From Planctomycetaceae bacterium (GTDB taxonomy: Bacteria; Planctomycetota; Planctomycetia; Pirellulales; Thermoguttaceae), in contig JAAYAY010000054.1 of NCBI GenBank assembly GCA_012719125.1, forward strand, positions 1 through 51,928: DNA of 51,928 nucleotides. Reading direction: 5' to 3'. Shown in pieces: positions 33,830 through 43,089 of this stretch (positions are counted from its first letter, which is position 1; every line of letters begins with the position of its first letter). Made by a program: the position numbers and the translations under genes. The notes below the pieces were generated by a model. That model worked only from the letters and a program-made list of their open reading frames with translations. It did not search any database and had not been told where the DNA came from.

Positions 33830-34266
33830 GAAACGGTAGGGGAGGTCCCGATTTCCACACCCAATTGTCGTCCGGTTCGCAAGCCGCGCCAAGCGTCTGG
33901 GGGAGCCGATCACCAACGCGGCGGCTCTGCCTGGCGAAACGCACGGTTGGCGACTTGTTTCGGGGAGATGTCTTTGGCACCGGGGCTGCCGTTTTCGATT
34001 CTAACGCTGTGTGTCGGCTTGGTGGGGCTTGGCCGGGCATGGAGTGAGGAACCGTGGCCTCTCCCTGGCAGCACGTATTGCGCACTACCGAACCCGGTGT
34101 GGTGAAATCGGCAAAGATCGTCGCCGCACGCACTCCAAAAACGTGTCGGCCTCCAGCCTAATCCGGGCATGTCTCTCCTATCGGGATGCAAACCCTCTTG
34201 GCCGCTCTGACCGGCCCGACCCAAATGGCATCCCATCGAACACAACCCATTTCGAAGGAGACGAAC
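33830..34266. other. divergent region between kinase and Gly/Ser-rich protein genes
   Basis: Besides repeat copy B it carries GC-rich DNA with no recognised coding frame and no clear promoter; AAGGAG at its right end serves ATG 34267. Confidence 0.4.
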
Positions 34267-35412
34267 ATGGTTACCCCCCCTCGTACAACCCTCTTATTGA
34301 CCGCCGCCCTGACTGCTGCATTCCTGCTGGCCGCAGAAACCTACGCGGCCCCGCCGTCCGTATCGCTGGGAAAGCTCAAAGACAATGGCCTGATCGTTCC
34401 CGGAGCGATCACCAAGAACAAAGCAAATAACTCAGTCAGTGTGGCCGACGGCCTGAAACCGGTCCAGGTTCCCGGCGTCATCCCCCTCATCCCCGGCCTC
34501 GGTAACCTCAAACCTATTCCCCACCCTGGTGGTGGCAGTGGTGGTGGCAGTGGTGGTGGCAGTGGTGGTGGCAGTGGCGGTGGCAGCGGTGGCAGTGGCA
34601 GCGGCAGCGGCGGAAGTGGCGGAAGTGGAGGGGGAGGCGGCGGTGGCGGCGGAAATCCGCCGTCGAATCCCGACTGGGTCGACATCGTCAACGGCATCGG
34701 CAGCCTGATCAACCCAGGCGGCCACCATCCCGGCCACCACCCCGGCCACCATCCCGGTCCTCACCCGGGCCACTACCCCGGCTACTATCCGGGCTACGTC
34801 CCCGGCTACCCGAACCCCGGTTCGACTTCCGGTTATGTCCCGTCCAATCCACTCCCGGAGATGCCGACCGATCCCGGCACGGCCGTGGTGGTCACCAATC
34901 CTGAGAAGAACGGTGCGCCGATCAGCTTCCTGGCCGGCGGACGCAGTTTCACCCTCGCCCCCGGCTACCAGCAGGTGGTCAAGCAAGGCGGCAGCGTCGA
35001 AGTCCGCTTCGATCGCGGCGGCTCGTTCGGCACCGCCCGCTATACGCTCCGCGACGGTGTCTTCCAGTTCCTGGTGACCGAGGAGGGCTGGAACCTGTTC
35101 CGCAAGGTCTACCGCGTAACCCTCGACAACCGCCAGAACCCCTTCCCCTTCAAGTACATGGTCGGCAACTCCGTCCACCAGGTCCCCGCCAACAGCACCC
35201 GCGAGTATGAAGAAGGCTCCCCGCTCGTCGTGAAGTTCGATCCCGGCACCGGCCAGGCAGCCACGCGAACCCTCGACACGGGCGTCTACCGCATCGCGGT
35301 CAACCCCCAGTCACGGCTCTGGGACCTCATGGAAGTCGACGCCCAGGCCGGCGTCCCCGAGGTCGCCTCGAACCTCCCCGCCAGTCCCCCGCTGCCCATC
35401 GGCATGGAATAA
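34267..35412 (+). CDS. secreted protein with Gly/Ser and His/Pro/Gly repeats
   Basis: 381 residues from ATG 34267, with AAGGAG upstream. Signal peptide (LLLTAALTAAFLLAAETYA). A (GGGS)n run made of 12-bp tandem repeats starts at about 34528. A His/Pro/Gly/Tyr stretch (HHPGHHPGHHPG, then HPGHYPGYYPGYVPGYP) follows. The C-terminal domain (about 215-370) is beta-rich with three related segments (TNPEKNGAPISFLAGGRSFTLAPG, DNRQNPFPFKYMVGNSVHQVPANS). His/Pro/Gly repeats often bind metals; here that is inference. The flexible run probably separates the exported head from the C-terminal domain. Confidence 0.88.
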   Translation: MVTPPRTTLLLTAALTAAFLLAAETYAAPPSVSLGKLKDNGLIVPGAITKNKANNSVSVADGLKPVQVPGVIPLIPGLGNLKPIPHPGGGSGGGSGGGSGGGSGGGSGGSGSGSGGSGGSGGGGGGGGGNPPSNPDWVDIVNGIGSLINPGGHHPGHHPGHHPGPHPGHYPGYYPGYVPGYPNPGSTSGYVPSNPLPEMPTDPGTAVVVTNPEKNGAPISFLAGGRSFTLAPGYQQVVKQGGSVEVRFDRGGSFGTARYTLRDGVFQFLVTEEGWNLFRKVYRVTLDNRQNPFPFKYMVGNSVHQVPANSTREYEEGSPLVVKFDPGTGQAATRTLDTGVYRIAVNPQSRLWDLMEVDAQAGVPEVASNLPASPPLPIGME

Positions 35413-35446
35413 ACGGCATCCCCCCGACGGAACTCGAAACCAACGC

Positions 35447-35479
35447 CCACCCCAGGTCGACAAGCTCGGCCTGGGGTGG
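35447..35479. terminator. bidirectional terminator hairpin
   Basis: Perfect 10-bp arms (CCACCCCAGG and complement) with a 13-nt loop between two convergent genes. The T-rich part is short, so efficiency is uncertain. Confidence 0.6.
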
Positions 35480-35492
35480 TTGCATTGAGTCC

Positions 35493-38279
35493 TCACGTCT
35501 TCTTGACCAGCAACTTCTCCAGGAATTCGGCGGCAACGAACACGCCCGCGGCGATGCCGAACACCCCCGCCAACTCCCACAGCGACAGCGGCTGCGTGCG
35601 AAACAGGGCCTGCAGCGGCGGCACGTAGACCACGGCCAATTGCAGCGCGACCGTCACCAGCAGGGCCAGAATCAAGGACGGGTTGGAAAACAGCTTGATA
35701 TGGAACAGCCGATTCGACTCGGAACGTACGCACAACGCCAGCGCCATCTGCGAAAACACCAAGGTCGTGAATAGAAACGTCTGCCAGTTCTCAGTATTCT
35801 GGACAAACGGCGTCCACGCCTCTCCGCTGATCAAATAGAGGAACACCACGCCCAGCAGCGTCGCCAGACTCAGGATCACCCCGGCGATCAGGATGAACAG
35901 CCCCGCGCCGCGTCCGAAAATGCTCTCCTCCGACGAATGCGGCGGGCGGCGCATCACGTCCTCTTCGGCCGGCTCCACCCCCAGCGCCAGGGCCGGCAGC
36001 CCGTCGGTCACCAGGTTCATCCATAGGATTTGCAGCGGCAGGAGCGGCAGCGGCATGCCGAACAGGGGCCCGAGGAACATCACCAGAACCTCGCTGGCGT
36101 TGCAGCTCAGCAAGTACTTGATGAACTTCCGCACGTTGTCGTAGATGACGCGGCCTTCCTCCACGGCGGCCACGATCGTCGCGAAATTGTCGTCGACCAG
36201 GATCATGTCCGAGGCTTCCTTGGCCACGTCCGTCCCCGTGATCCCCATGGCCACGCCGATGTCGGCCTTCTTCAGCGCCGGCGCGTCGTTGACCCCGTCG
36301 CCCGTCATCGAAACCACATGCCCTTCGGCCTGAAACGCCGCGATCAACTTCAACTTGTGCTCGGGCGCCACCCGGGCGAAAACCGGAACGTCGGCGACGG
36401 CCTTCTCCAATTCTTCTGCCGACATCCGATCCAGTTCCTGCCCGGTAAGGAACCGGTCGTTGTCGCCGATCCCCACCTGGTCGGCGATGTGCCGCGCCGT
36501 CAGCGGATGGTCGCCCGTGATCATCACCGGCCGTATTCCGGCGGCCCGGCAGGCCTTGACGGCCTCTTTGACCTCCGCACGCGGCGGATCGATCATCCCG
36601 AACATGCCCACGAAGATCAAATCGCGTTCCACTTCGCTCGCGTCGTCGCTGGAAGGAATCGCACCCATCGGCCGCAGACCGACCGCCAATACCCGCATCC
36701 CCTGGGCCGCCAATTCGTCGTGGGCCGTGCCGATCCGCTCCCGCCAGGCGTCGTCCAGCGGCTCGCAGCGACCTTCCACCCAAACCTCCCGGCTCGCTTC
36801 CAGCACACCGTTCATGGCGCCCTTGGTGAAGGCGACGTAGGTGGGCGTGTCGGTCCCGCTCGCCTCCCGATCGAGTACCTCCCGCAGGCGGGCAGGAAGA
36901 GCGTCCGCATCCGAGGGAACGCGATGGACGGTCGTCATCCGTTTACGCTCCGAATCGAACGGAACCTCGCTCACCCGCGGCAGCGCCTGCTCCAGGGCTT
37001 CCTTCAACGTGCCAAACCGTGCGGCGGCCAGCACCAGGGCGTTCTCCGTCGGATCGCCGATCGCCCGGTATGCCCTTGGGCCTTCCTCCGACTTCCGCAA
37101 GATTGCGTCGTTGCACAGGGCCCCGGCGATCAATAGCAGGTCGAGCGTGGGGCGCACGCCCTCGTCAACCGGTTCACCCTCCTCCGCCAGCATTTCGCCC
37201 GGCGTGGCGCCGGCTCTCGGGCTAACCTGCAACTGGTGGTTGGCCACGTCGATCACCGTGACCGTCATGCGATTCTCCGTCAATGTGCCGGTCTTGTCCG
37301 TGCAGATCACGCTCACCGACCCCAGCGTTTCAACCGCCGGCAGCTTTCGGATCAGGGCGTTGCGTTTCAACATCCGCTGGGCACCCAACGACAGCGCGAT
37401 GGTCACAATGGCCGTCATGGCTTCCGGCACCGCGGCCACAGCCAGGCTCACCGCCGTCATGAATAGCTCGGTGAACTCGGTACCCTGCAACCACCCCACG
37501 GCAACAATCAAGGCGACGATCCCCAGCGCCGCCACGGCCAGCACTCTGCCCAGTTGTTCCAGACGACGCCCGAGTGGCGTCGTCTCCACGCCCACCGACT
37601 GGATCATGTCGGCAATCTGGCCCAACTGGGTCTCCATTCCCGTCGCAGTGACCGCAATCTCACCGTGCCCGTAGGTGACCGTAGTACCCGAATAAGTCAT
37701 GTTCCGGCGGTCGGCCAACGGCTTCTCCGACTCGAAAACGACGTCCGCCTGCTTCTCGACCGCCACCGACTCGCCGGTCAGCGCCGACTCCTGGATCCGC
37801 AGGTTCACCCCTTTCACGATCCGCCCGTCAGCCGGAACGACGTTTCCCGTCTCCAGCAACACGATGTCGCCGGGCACCAACTCCCGGGCGGAAATCTCCT
37901 GGACATTGCCGCCGCGCCGCACCCGGACTCGGGGAACCGACATCCGCTTCAACGCAGCCATCGACCGCTCCGCCTTGGATTCCTGGTAGAATCCGAGCGC
38001 CGCGTTCAACACCACGATCGCCAGGATGACCACCGCGTCGATCGGTTCCTGTAGGAAGATGGAGATAACCGCCGCCACCAGCAGAATCACCGTCATCACG
38101 CCGGAAACCTGCTCCCACAGAATCTGCCAAGGCGATCGACCGCCCCGTTCCACCAGTTCATTGGGACCGTATCGTTCCGCTCGCTGTCCGACCTGCTCCG
38201 CCGTCAGGCCCTGGGCAGCATCCGTTTCCAGTCGCCCGCACGCATCATCGACGCCCAGTTGATACCATGGTTTGTCCAT
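35493..38279 (-). CDS. P2-type cation-transporting ATPase (Ca2+/cation)
   Basis: 928 residues from ATG 38279 (AAGGTGG upstream). N-terminal actuator region; M4 ion-site motif VPEAM at about 284-288; phosphorylation Asp328 in ICTDKTGTLTENRMT; hinge TGDGVNDAPALKKADIGVAMG; TGDHPLTARHIA. About ten transmembrane helices, four before and six after the main loops. The N-terminal cation-ATPase domain (GLTAEQVGQRAERYGPNEL) and PEAM fit P2A/P2B-like pumps. It probably exports Ca2+ or a similar cation; the ion cannot be fixed from the motif alone. Confidence 0.94.
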   Translation of the reverse strand: MDKPWYQLGVDDACGRLETDAAQGLTAEQVGQRAERYGPNELVERGGRSPWQILWEQVSGVMTVILLVAAVISIFLQEPIDAVVILAIVVLNAALGFYQESKAERSMAALKRMSVPRVRVRRGGNVQEISARELVPGDIVLLETGNVVPADGRIVKGVNLRIQESALTGESVAVEKQADVVFESEKPLADRRNMTYSGTTVTYGHGEIAVTATGMETQLGQIADMIQSVGVETTPLGRRLEQLGRVLAVAALGIVALIVAVGWLQGTEFTELFMTAVSLAVAAVPEAMTAIVTIALSLGAQRMLKRNALIRKLPAVETLGSVSVICTDKTGTLTENRMTVTVIDVANHQLQVSPRAGATPGEMLAEEGEPVDEGVRPTLDLLLIAGALCNDAILRKSEEGPRAYRAIGDPTENALVLAAARFGTLKEALEQALPRVSEVPFDSERKRMTTVHRVPSDADALPARLREVLDREASGTDTPTYVAFTKGAMNGVLEASREVWVEGRCEPLDDAWRERIGTAHDELAAQGMRVLAVGLRPMGAIPSSDDASEVERDLIFVGMFGMIDPPRAEVKEAVKACRAAGIRPVMITGDHPLTARHIADQVGIGDNDRFLTGQELDRMSAEELEKAVADVPVFARVAPEHKLKLIAAFQAEGHVVSMTGDGVNDAPALKKADIGVAMGITGTDVAKEASDMILVDDNFATIVAAVEEGRVIYDNVRKFIKYLLSCNASEVLVMFLGPLFGMPLPLLPLQILWMNLVTDGLPALALGVEPAEEDVMRRPPHSSEESIFGRGAGLFILIAGVILSLATLLGVVFLYLISGEAWTPFVQNTENWQTFLFTTLVFSQMALALCVRSESNRLFHIKLFSNPSLILALLVTVALQLAVVYVPPLQALFRTQPLSLWELAGVFGIAAGVFVAAEFLEKLLVKKT

Positions 38280-38384
38280 CTGAAAGCCACCTTTCGGCTC
38301 GGTTCACACAATCGTGAAACGCCTTGTTCCTTCATCAGAGAAGCATTCACGAGCGGATTATATCGCGCAGGCGCACACACCGTC

Positions 38385-38404
38385 ATTCCCGCGAAGGTGG
38401 GAAT
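38385..38404. repeat. short REP-like palindrome (ATTCCCGCGAAGGTGGGAAT)
   Basis: A near-palindrome of the widespread type with arms ATTCCC and GGGAAT. A related form occurs at 38599-38617, inside the 3' end of the next gene. Confidence 0.7.
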
Positions 38405-38470
38405 CCGGGACCTTCTCTCTCGCGTTTAAATGGCCTCGCATGATTCTCGGAAACATGCCTCCAATCGAGG

Positions 38471-38553
38471 TAGCCGCGTGGGCTTGCCCCGCGCTCCGTT
38501 GTTTGTGAGTGTTGTCGAAGCATGACCGAGCGCGGGGCAAGCCCACGCGGCTA
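38471..38553. repeat. inverted repeat with 26-bp perfect arms
   Basis: Arms at 38471-38496 and 38528-38553 are exact complements, starting TAGCCGCGTGGGCTTGCCCC, around a 31-nt loop. It fills most of the 315-bp gap between the cation ATPase start and the next gene's stop. Confidence 0.85.
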
Positions 38554-38594
38554 TCTATCTCTCGCGTATTCCTCCGGGAATCACGCAAGGCCGT

Positions 38595-40031
38595 TTAGAT
38601 TCCCGCCTTCGCGGGAACGGCAGGCGGGACAGCAAGAAGATCCCGCACGATCTCCAGAATCGCGGCTTCCCGTCGCCCCTCCTCCGCATTCGGCAATCGA
38701 GTCGGCGGGGCCATGCGGTCGTTGCAGGGATTGAAATCGTCGGCCAAGAACACGATTCGCCCCCCGCCGGCAAAGACGTACTCCGTCGCCATCTCGCTCG
38801 ACTTCCGCTCGGCTCCCGACAGATCCAGCACCGCCGATAATCGAGCCGGCGTTTCCTTCTTCTCTTCCGTTTCAGCGGGCACGTGAAACACCACGATCAG
38901 CTTTCCCCCAGACCGCACGTAGACCGACAGTTTCGCGACCTCCTCCTCAGTGAGGTCCCGCAAGCCGTCGGCGACCACCCGCAGATCGGCCCGCTCGTCG
39001 AGCCGGCTATTCACGAAGGTCCAGTAGTGCCGCGCGAGCAGACACATCAGGTGGTAGTGGCCGCTCGCGTCGCTGGAACCAAAACTCGTAGCGTCGTCCG
39101 GCTCGTAGATCGCGATCCGCGGGCGGCGCCAGTCTTCATAGGCCTTCCAGTCGGCCACGTTCGGGTCGTCGAGCAGCCAGGCCATCGCGTTGAGCCAGAG
39201 CCGGTAGTTGTCGGCGTAGTTGATGAAGGCGTCGCTCCACATGTTCTGGTCGCTGATGATGACGATCCGGCCTTTCTCGTATTCCCGAGCGAGCACCACG
39301 CCGTGGGGGCCGGGCAGTTCGTGCTCCTCGCGCTCGAAGTCCCCGTAATACCCGATGTCGGGCGTGTCGCCATAGGCCGCCACAACCCACTCGTCCGCCC
39401 ACCCCTGATCGCTCGTCCACGCCACCGCATAGCGCGGATCGACCAGCCCGCCCGTCTGCAGGGCAATACGACTCAGGCCCTTGGTGATCGGATGGGGACG
39501 GAACTTGGTGACCGCAACCCAGCCGTTGCCGCCGCCCAGCGTGTGCGGCGCCACGTCGCAGGCCGTGTGGACAAAGGACCGCAGACCGAGCACGGCCAGC
39601 AGCGGTTTCAGCCGATGGCTGTGGAAGTAGCAATTCGTGTGGTCCGTCACGATCAGCAGCGAACCACCCCCCTTCACGTAGTCGCGAATCGCCATGATTT
39701 CCGAGACCAGAAACGGTTCCCGCTCGGCCGACACCAGATTGATGAACAACAGCTTGTGCCGGGCCAGACGCTCGGGCGTCAGCCGGCCGTCGCTGATGTA
39801 CTCGTGGTCGACCTTCCGCGACTGGAGAAACTCAAAGCCGTGGCGGAAGCCGCACGTGGCGTGATAGTCGTAGATCCCCGGCCGCAACCCAATCATCGAG
39901 AAGTCGTTGGCGTGAATCCAGTCGATCAGGATCGGCGAGGGTGCCTGTTCATCAGGTGAGGCCGTGATCGCATCCGGATCCGCCTGGGCCACAATAAGAC
40001 TGCATGCGATCAAGAGCGGCGAAACGTTCAT
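38595..40031 (-). CDS. exported DUF4350/glutamine-amidotransferase-like protein
   Basis: 478 residues. Short signal peptide (MNVSPLLIACSLIVAQA). The body has two halves of the class-I amidotransferase-like fold: KLLFINLVSAEREPFLVSEIMAIRDYVKGGGSLLIVTDHTN, then EKGRIVIISDQNMW, and LSVYVRSGGKLIVVFHVPAE near the C-terminus. No catalytic Cys-His-Glu set is clear, so it is likely not an active amidotransferase. The last residues (VPAKAGI) are encoded by the REP-like palindrome at 38599-38617. Confidence 0.75.
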   Translation of the reverse strand: MNVSPLLIACSLIVAQADPDAITASPDEQAPSPILIDWIHANDFSMIGLRPGIYDYHATCGFRHGFEFLQSRKVDHEYISDGRLTPERLARHKLLFINLVSAEREPFLVSEIMAIRDYVKGGGSLLIVTDHTNCYFHSHRLKPLLAVLGLRSFVHTACDVAPHTLGGGNGWVAVTKFRPHPITKGLSRIALQTGGLVDPRYAVAWTSDQGWADEWVVAAYGDTPDIGYYGDFEREEHELPGPHGVVLAREYEKGRIVIISDQNMWSDAFINYADNYRLWLNAMAWLLDDPNVADWKAYEDWRRPRIAIYEPDDATSFGSSDASGHYHLMCLLARHYWTFVNSRLDERADLRVVADGLRDLTEEEVAKLSVYVRSGGKLIVVFHVPAETEEKKETPARLSAVLDLSGAERKSSEMATEYVFAGGGRIVFLADDFNPCNDRMAPPTRLPNAEEGRREAAILEIVRDLLAVPPAVPAKAGI

Positions 40032-40148
40032 GGCAAAGGCACCGGCAAGAGGAACTGTGAACTCGGGATCGTCGGACTCCTGAAATACAAGAAATCGCCG
40101 CCGGCGCGAAGCCCAGGCCCTACCCCACCCTCAGAAACACTATGTATT

Positions 40149-40228
40149 GGGTGGCACGCTCAGAGCGTAGCGATGGGCGTGGTAACCTGACCATCCACGC
40201 CCATCGCTACGCTCTGAGCGAGCCACCC
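40149..40228. repeat. inverted repeat with 34-bp arms, one mismatch
   Basis: Arms at 40149-40182 and 40195-40228 pair over 33 of 34 positions around a 12-nt loop, forming a very stable hairpin. It lies between the cysteine desulfurase stop and the start of the exported protein gene at 40031. Confidence 0.9.
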
Positions 40229-40244
40229 ACCCATCACTCCGCAT

Positions 40245-41456
40245 TCACGCCCCCGGGCGCAAAACCGGCAGACTGCTCATCTTGCGCAGTCTACGCACAG
40301 CATCGGCGATCGCCTCGACCGCATAGTCCACTTGGGCTTCCGTATTCCCGCGTCCCAGACCAAAGCGAATGCTCCCCCGGGCGGCCTCGTCCGTCAGCCC
40401 CAACGATCGCAGCACGTGGCTCGGCTCCGGATGGGCCGACGTGCACGCACTGCCGCTGCTGGCGGCCAGATTACGCGTGCTGAGCAACAACGATTCGCCG
40501 TCGATTCCCTCAAAATTCACATTCAGGTTGCCCGGCAAGCGCCGCCCGTTGTCGAGAGCCGGTCCGTTCAGGTGAACTCCGTCCAACCGGGAAAGCAGCC
40601 CTTCGTACAACCGGTTGCGGAGCGTCCCCAACCGCTCGGCCTCTTCCTCCATGTCTTCGCGGCAAAGTTCCAAAGCACGGGCCATCCCCACGATTCCCGG
40701 AACGTTGAGCGTTCCGCTGCGAAAGCCTCGTTCGTGTCCTCCGCCGAAAATCAGCGGTTCCAGCCGCACAAACGGCTTTCGCCGCCGCACGAACAGGGCC
40801 CCCACCCCCTTCGGCCCGTACATCTTGTGGGCGCTGAAACTCATCATGTCGACGTCCCACGCGCCCACGTCAACCGGTATCCGCCCGACGGCCTGGGTGG
40901 CGTCGGTGTGGAACAGAATCTCCCGTTCCTTGCACAATCGGGCAATCGCCGCGATCGGTTGAATGGTCCCGATCTCGTTGTTCGCGGCCATGACCGTCAC
41001 CAGGATCGTGTCGCGGCGCAGTGCCCCGGCCACCTGATCCACCGTTACTATGCCGGCATTGTCGCTTCCGGCCGCAGTCACCGGCAGCAAGGACACCAGG
41101 TAGCCTCGCTTCGCCAGTTGCTTGAGCGGATCGAGGACAGCCGAGTGCTCCGTGACCACGCTGACAATGTGCTTTCCCGCGTCGCGATAGCTCGCCGCCG
41201 CTCCAAGGAGTGCCAGATTGTTGCTCTCCGTGGCCCCGCTGGTGAACACGATCTCGCCGGCCCGTGCCCCCACGGCCTCGGCGATCGACTCTCGCGCGGC
41301 CTTCACCGCCGACGCCGCCATGTGCCCAAAACCATGAGTCGTGCTCGCGGCATTCCCAAACCTCTCGCAGAAATACGGCAGCATGGCGTCCAACACCCGG
41401 GGATCGACGGGCGTCATCGCATGATGGTCCATGTAGATCGGTTCGTTGTGCGACAT
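40245..41456 (-). CDS. cysteine desulfurase (NifS/IscS family)
   Basis: 403 residues. The PLP lysine is K211 in [15 protein letters not shown] binding also shows SGATESNN and HTDATQAVG. The catalytic Cys338 lies in [18 protein letters not shown], of the IscS/NifS (group I) length. It takes sulfur from cysteine for Fe-S clusters or tRNA thiolation. No IscU or IscA gene is beside it. The next gene, 49 bp upstream, is a BshB1-type deacetylase, so a low-molecular-weight-thiol context is possible. Confidence 0.93.
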   Translation of the reverse strand: MSHNEPIYMDHHAMTPVDPRVLDAMLPYFCERFGNAASTTHGFGHMAASAVKAARESIAEAVGARAGEIVFTSGATESNNLALLGAAASYRDAGKHIVSVVTEHSAVLDPLKQLAKRGYLVSLLPVTAAGSDNAGIVTVDQVAGALRRDTILVTVMAANNEIGTIQPIAAIARLCKEREILFHTDATQAVGRIPVDVGAWDVDMMSFSAHKMYGPKGVGALFVRRRKPFVRLEPLIFGGGHERGFRSGTLNVPGIVGMARALELCREDMEEEAERLGTLRNRLYEGLLSRLDGVHLNGPALDNGRRLPGNLNVNFEGIDGESLLLSTRNLAASSGSACTSAHPEPSHVLRSLGLTDEAARGSIRFGLGRGNTEAQVDYAVEAIADAVRRLRKMSSLPVLRPGA

Positions 41457-41504
41457 GAGGAAGAAGCTGTCAGGGTTCGGGGTTCAGGGTGTAGGCCAGG
41501 CCTT

Positions 41505-42194
41505 CTAGATCATTTCCTTCAATCCTGAAAGGCCGATCGGTTCGCGCGAAGCAAACGGTTCGCCGAACGCCGCCCCGATGGCGTAGCCCCACATGGCGGC
41601 CTGGTCGCGTTGCCGGTCGAGAAAGGTGGGCGGGTCCTGAGACCGGCCCGTCACGAATTGGCTCTGGTAGCAGCGGAGCGCCTCCAGCTTGCGATTCCAG
41701 TAGTCGCTGATGTCGACGACGAACGCCGGCTGCGGCACGTTGCGAAGATGGACGCAGTAGTAGTAGAAGATCCGCTCGGGATGGTGCGGGTCGCCCGGCA
41801 TGTCGGTCTTCGTCAGCTTCGACCAGAAGCGGGCCGCCTCGGTCAACTCCGTCGCCGCCACATGATCCGGATGCGCGTCGATCCAATAGGGAGCAAAGAT
41901 CCACCGGGGACGCGCCTCCCGGAACACGCTCGCCAGCCGCGCCCGAGCCTCCAAGGTCGGTTCCAGGCTGCGATTCGGCAGGCCCAGGTTCTCGCGCCAC
42001 GCCACCCCCAGAACGCGCGTGGCGTCCGCGGTCTCGCGGGCACGGGTGTCGAGATCACCGTGGGGCGTCGGTTCTCCACTGGTTAGATCGAGGATTCCCA
42101 CCGAAAAGCCCTGGTCGATGAGCCGGAGAATCGTTCCGCCCATCCCCAGTTCTGCATCATCCGGATGCGGGGCTACCACAAGAACGTCTAGCAT
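41505..42194 (-). CDS. bshB1: BshB1/LmbE-like N-acetylglucosaminyl deacetylase
   Basis: 229 residues. Zinc-binding AxHPDD (VVAPHPDDAELGMGG, H10, D12, D13) and the second His in IDAHPDHVAA. The spacing GMGGTILRLIDQGFSVGILDLTSGEPTPHG, then ATRVLG and RENLGLPNR, resembles BshB1, which deacetylates the GlcNAc-malate in bacillithiol synthesis. No bshA or bshC is in the window, so the exact substrate is unproven and other PIG-L roles remain possible. Confidence 0.85.
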   Translation of the reverse strand: MLDVLVVAPHPDDAELGMGGTILRLIDQGFSVGILDLTSGEPTPHGDLDTRARETADATRVLGVAWRENLGLPNRSLEPTLEARARLASVFREARPRWIFAPYWIDAHPDHVAATELTEAARFWSKLTKTDMPGDPHHPERIFYYYCVHLRNVPQPAFVVDISDYWNRKLEALRCYQSQFVTGRSQDPPTFLDRQRDQAAMWGYAIGAAFGEPFASREPIGLSGLKEMI

Positions 42195-42453
42195 TGGGGC
42201 AAACCCTGACAGTAAGTACTAAGTTGCTGTTCATTAACACTTTAGCGCTTTTGGCAGCAAGGGCAACCGGCCGGCTCGACAAATGGGAACGCCGGCTCGT
42301 GCAACTGCCCCCTCACTCCGCTGGCCCCACCGGCCGGATTCTGCGAGGCAAAATTCTCAGAAAAAGCCTTCGTAACCCAGCCAATTGACCTGGACTTGGG
42401 AAGGCGAATCTGCCAGACTCCCGCCCCCGAATCTTACGGTATGCGAATTTGCG

Positions 42454-42705
42454 ATGGTTCCTATGACCAGTAGCGCATTTCGACAATTTGGCAAGCGGAT
42501 ACTGCATCGCCTGACGCCTTGGACGTTCGTGGTGCTCTGCCTATCGATGGCAGGGTGCGCCAACGAGACCCTTCGAGGTGGCTCGTTCTTCGAAGACAAC
42601 TGGTCCACCATGCCGCAATCGATGCGCCACGCCGATGACCAGGCGGCTCCGACGGCCTACAGCAACAAAGCCCGTCAGATCGAGCGTAATTTCGGCATCG
42701 AGTAG
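42454..42705 (+). CDS. small putative lipoprotein
   Basis: 83 residues from ATG 42454 (ATG 42463 also possible). The N-terminal hydrophobic stretch (TPWTFVVLCLSMAGC) ends in a lipobox-like MAGC, with the Cys about 30 residues in. The short mature part has no domain. Function unknown. Reads divergently from the deacetylase; the 260-bp gap between them has no recognised element. Confidence 0.55.
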   Translation: MVPMTSSAFRQFGKRILHRLTPWTFVVLCLSMAGCANETLRGGSFFEDNWSTMPQSMRHADDQAAPTAYSNKARQIERNFGIE

Positions 42706-42855
42706 TCCGCCTCCAGGCCGCACAGAATATCTCGCCGGCCACCGATCCGACTGCGCTCAGCCCACCCTCTCGCACCACAGGCCATCCCTCGGCCAACCCC
42801 CACGAACTTCGGTCCACTACCGGGGCCGTGATCGTAACCTTGCTGGTCCAATCGT

Positions 42856-42990
42856 AACCCGACGCGTAAGCGAGGCATCCGAAACCCGACGCGTAAGCGA
42901 GGAATCCGAAACCCGACGCGTAAGCGAGGAATCCATAACCCGACGCGTAAGCGAGGCAAGATGTTGCCCTCCTCGCTCACGCGTCGGGTT
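42856..42990. repeat. 27-bp-period direct repeat array with inverted copy
   Basis: AACCCGACGCGTAAGCGAGG begins at 42856, 42883, 42910 and 42937, exactly 27 bp apart, with 7-bp links of the form CATCCGA/AATCCGA/AATCCAT. One inverted copy (GAGCGAGG form, 42971-42990) closes the array. The rest of the 42706-43089 gap shows no gene. Confidence 0.9.
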
Positions 42991-43089
42991 ACAAGGGTGT
43001 GGCAGCACTTGGCAGGGTTGCGATCAAGGCCAGCACCCCTTCCAAAATCGTTCTGGCACCGGCGCTTGGGGGGATGATAAACTGGAGAA

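Noticed and set aside
34528-34650. CRISPR or microsatellite in non-coding DNA
   Set aside because: The 12-bp units are in frame and encode GGGS inside a secreted protein.
42856-42990. CRISPR-like array
   Set aside because: The links between 20-bp units are only 7 bp, near-identical, and no cas gene is close. It is a tandem intergenic repeat.
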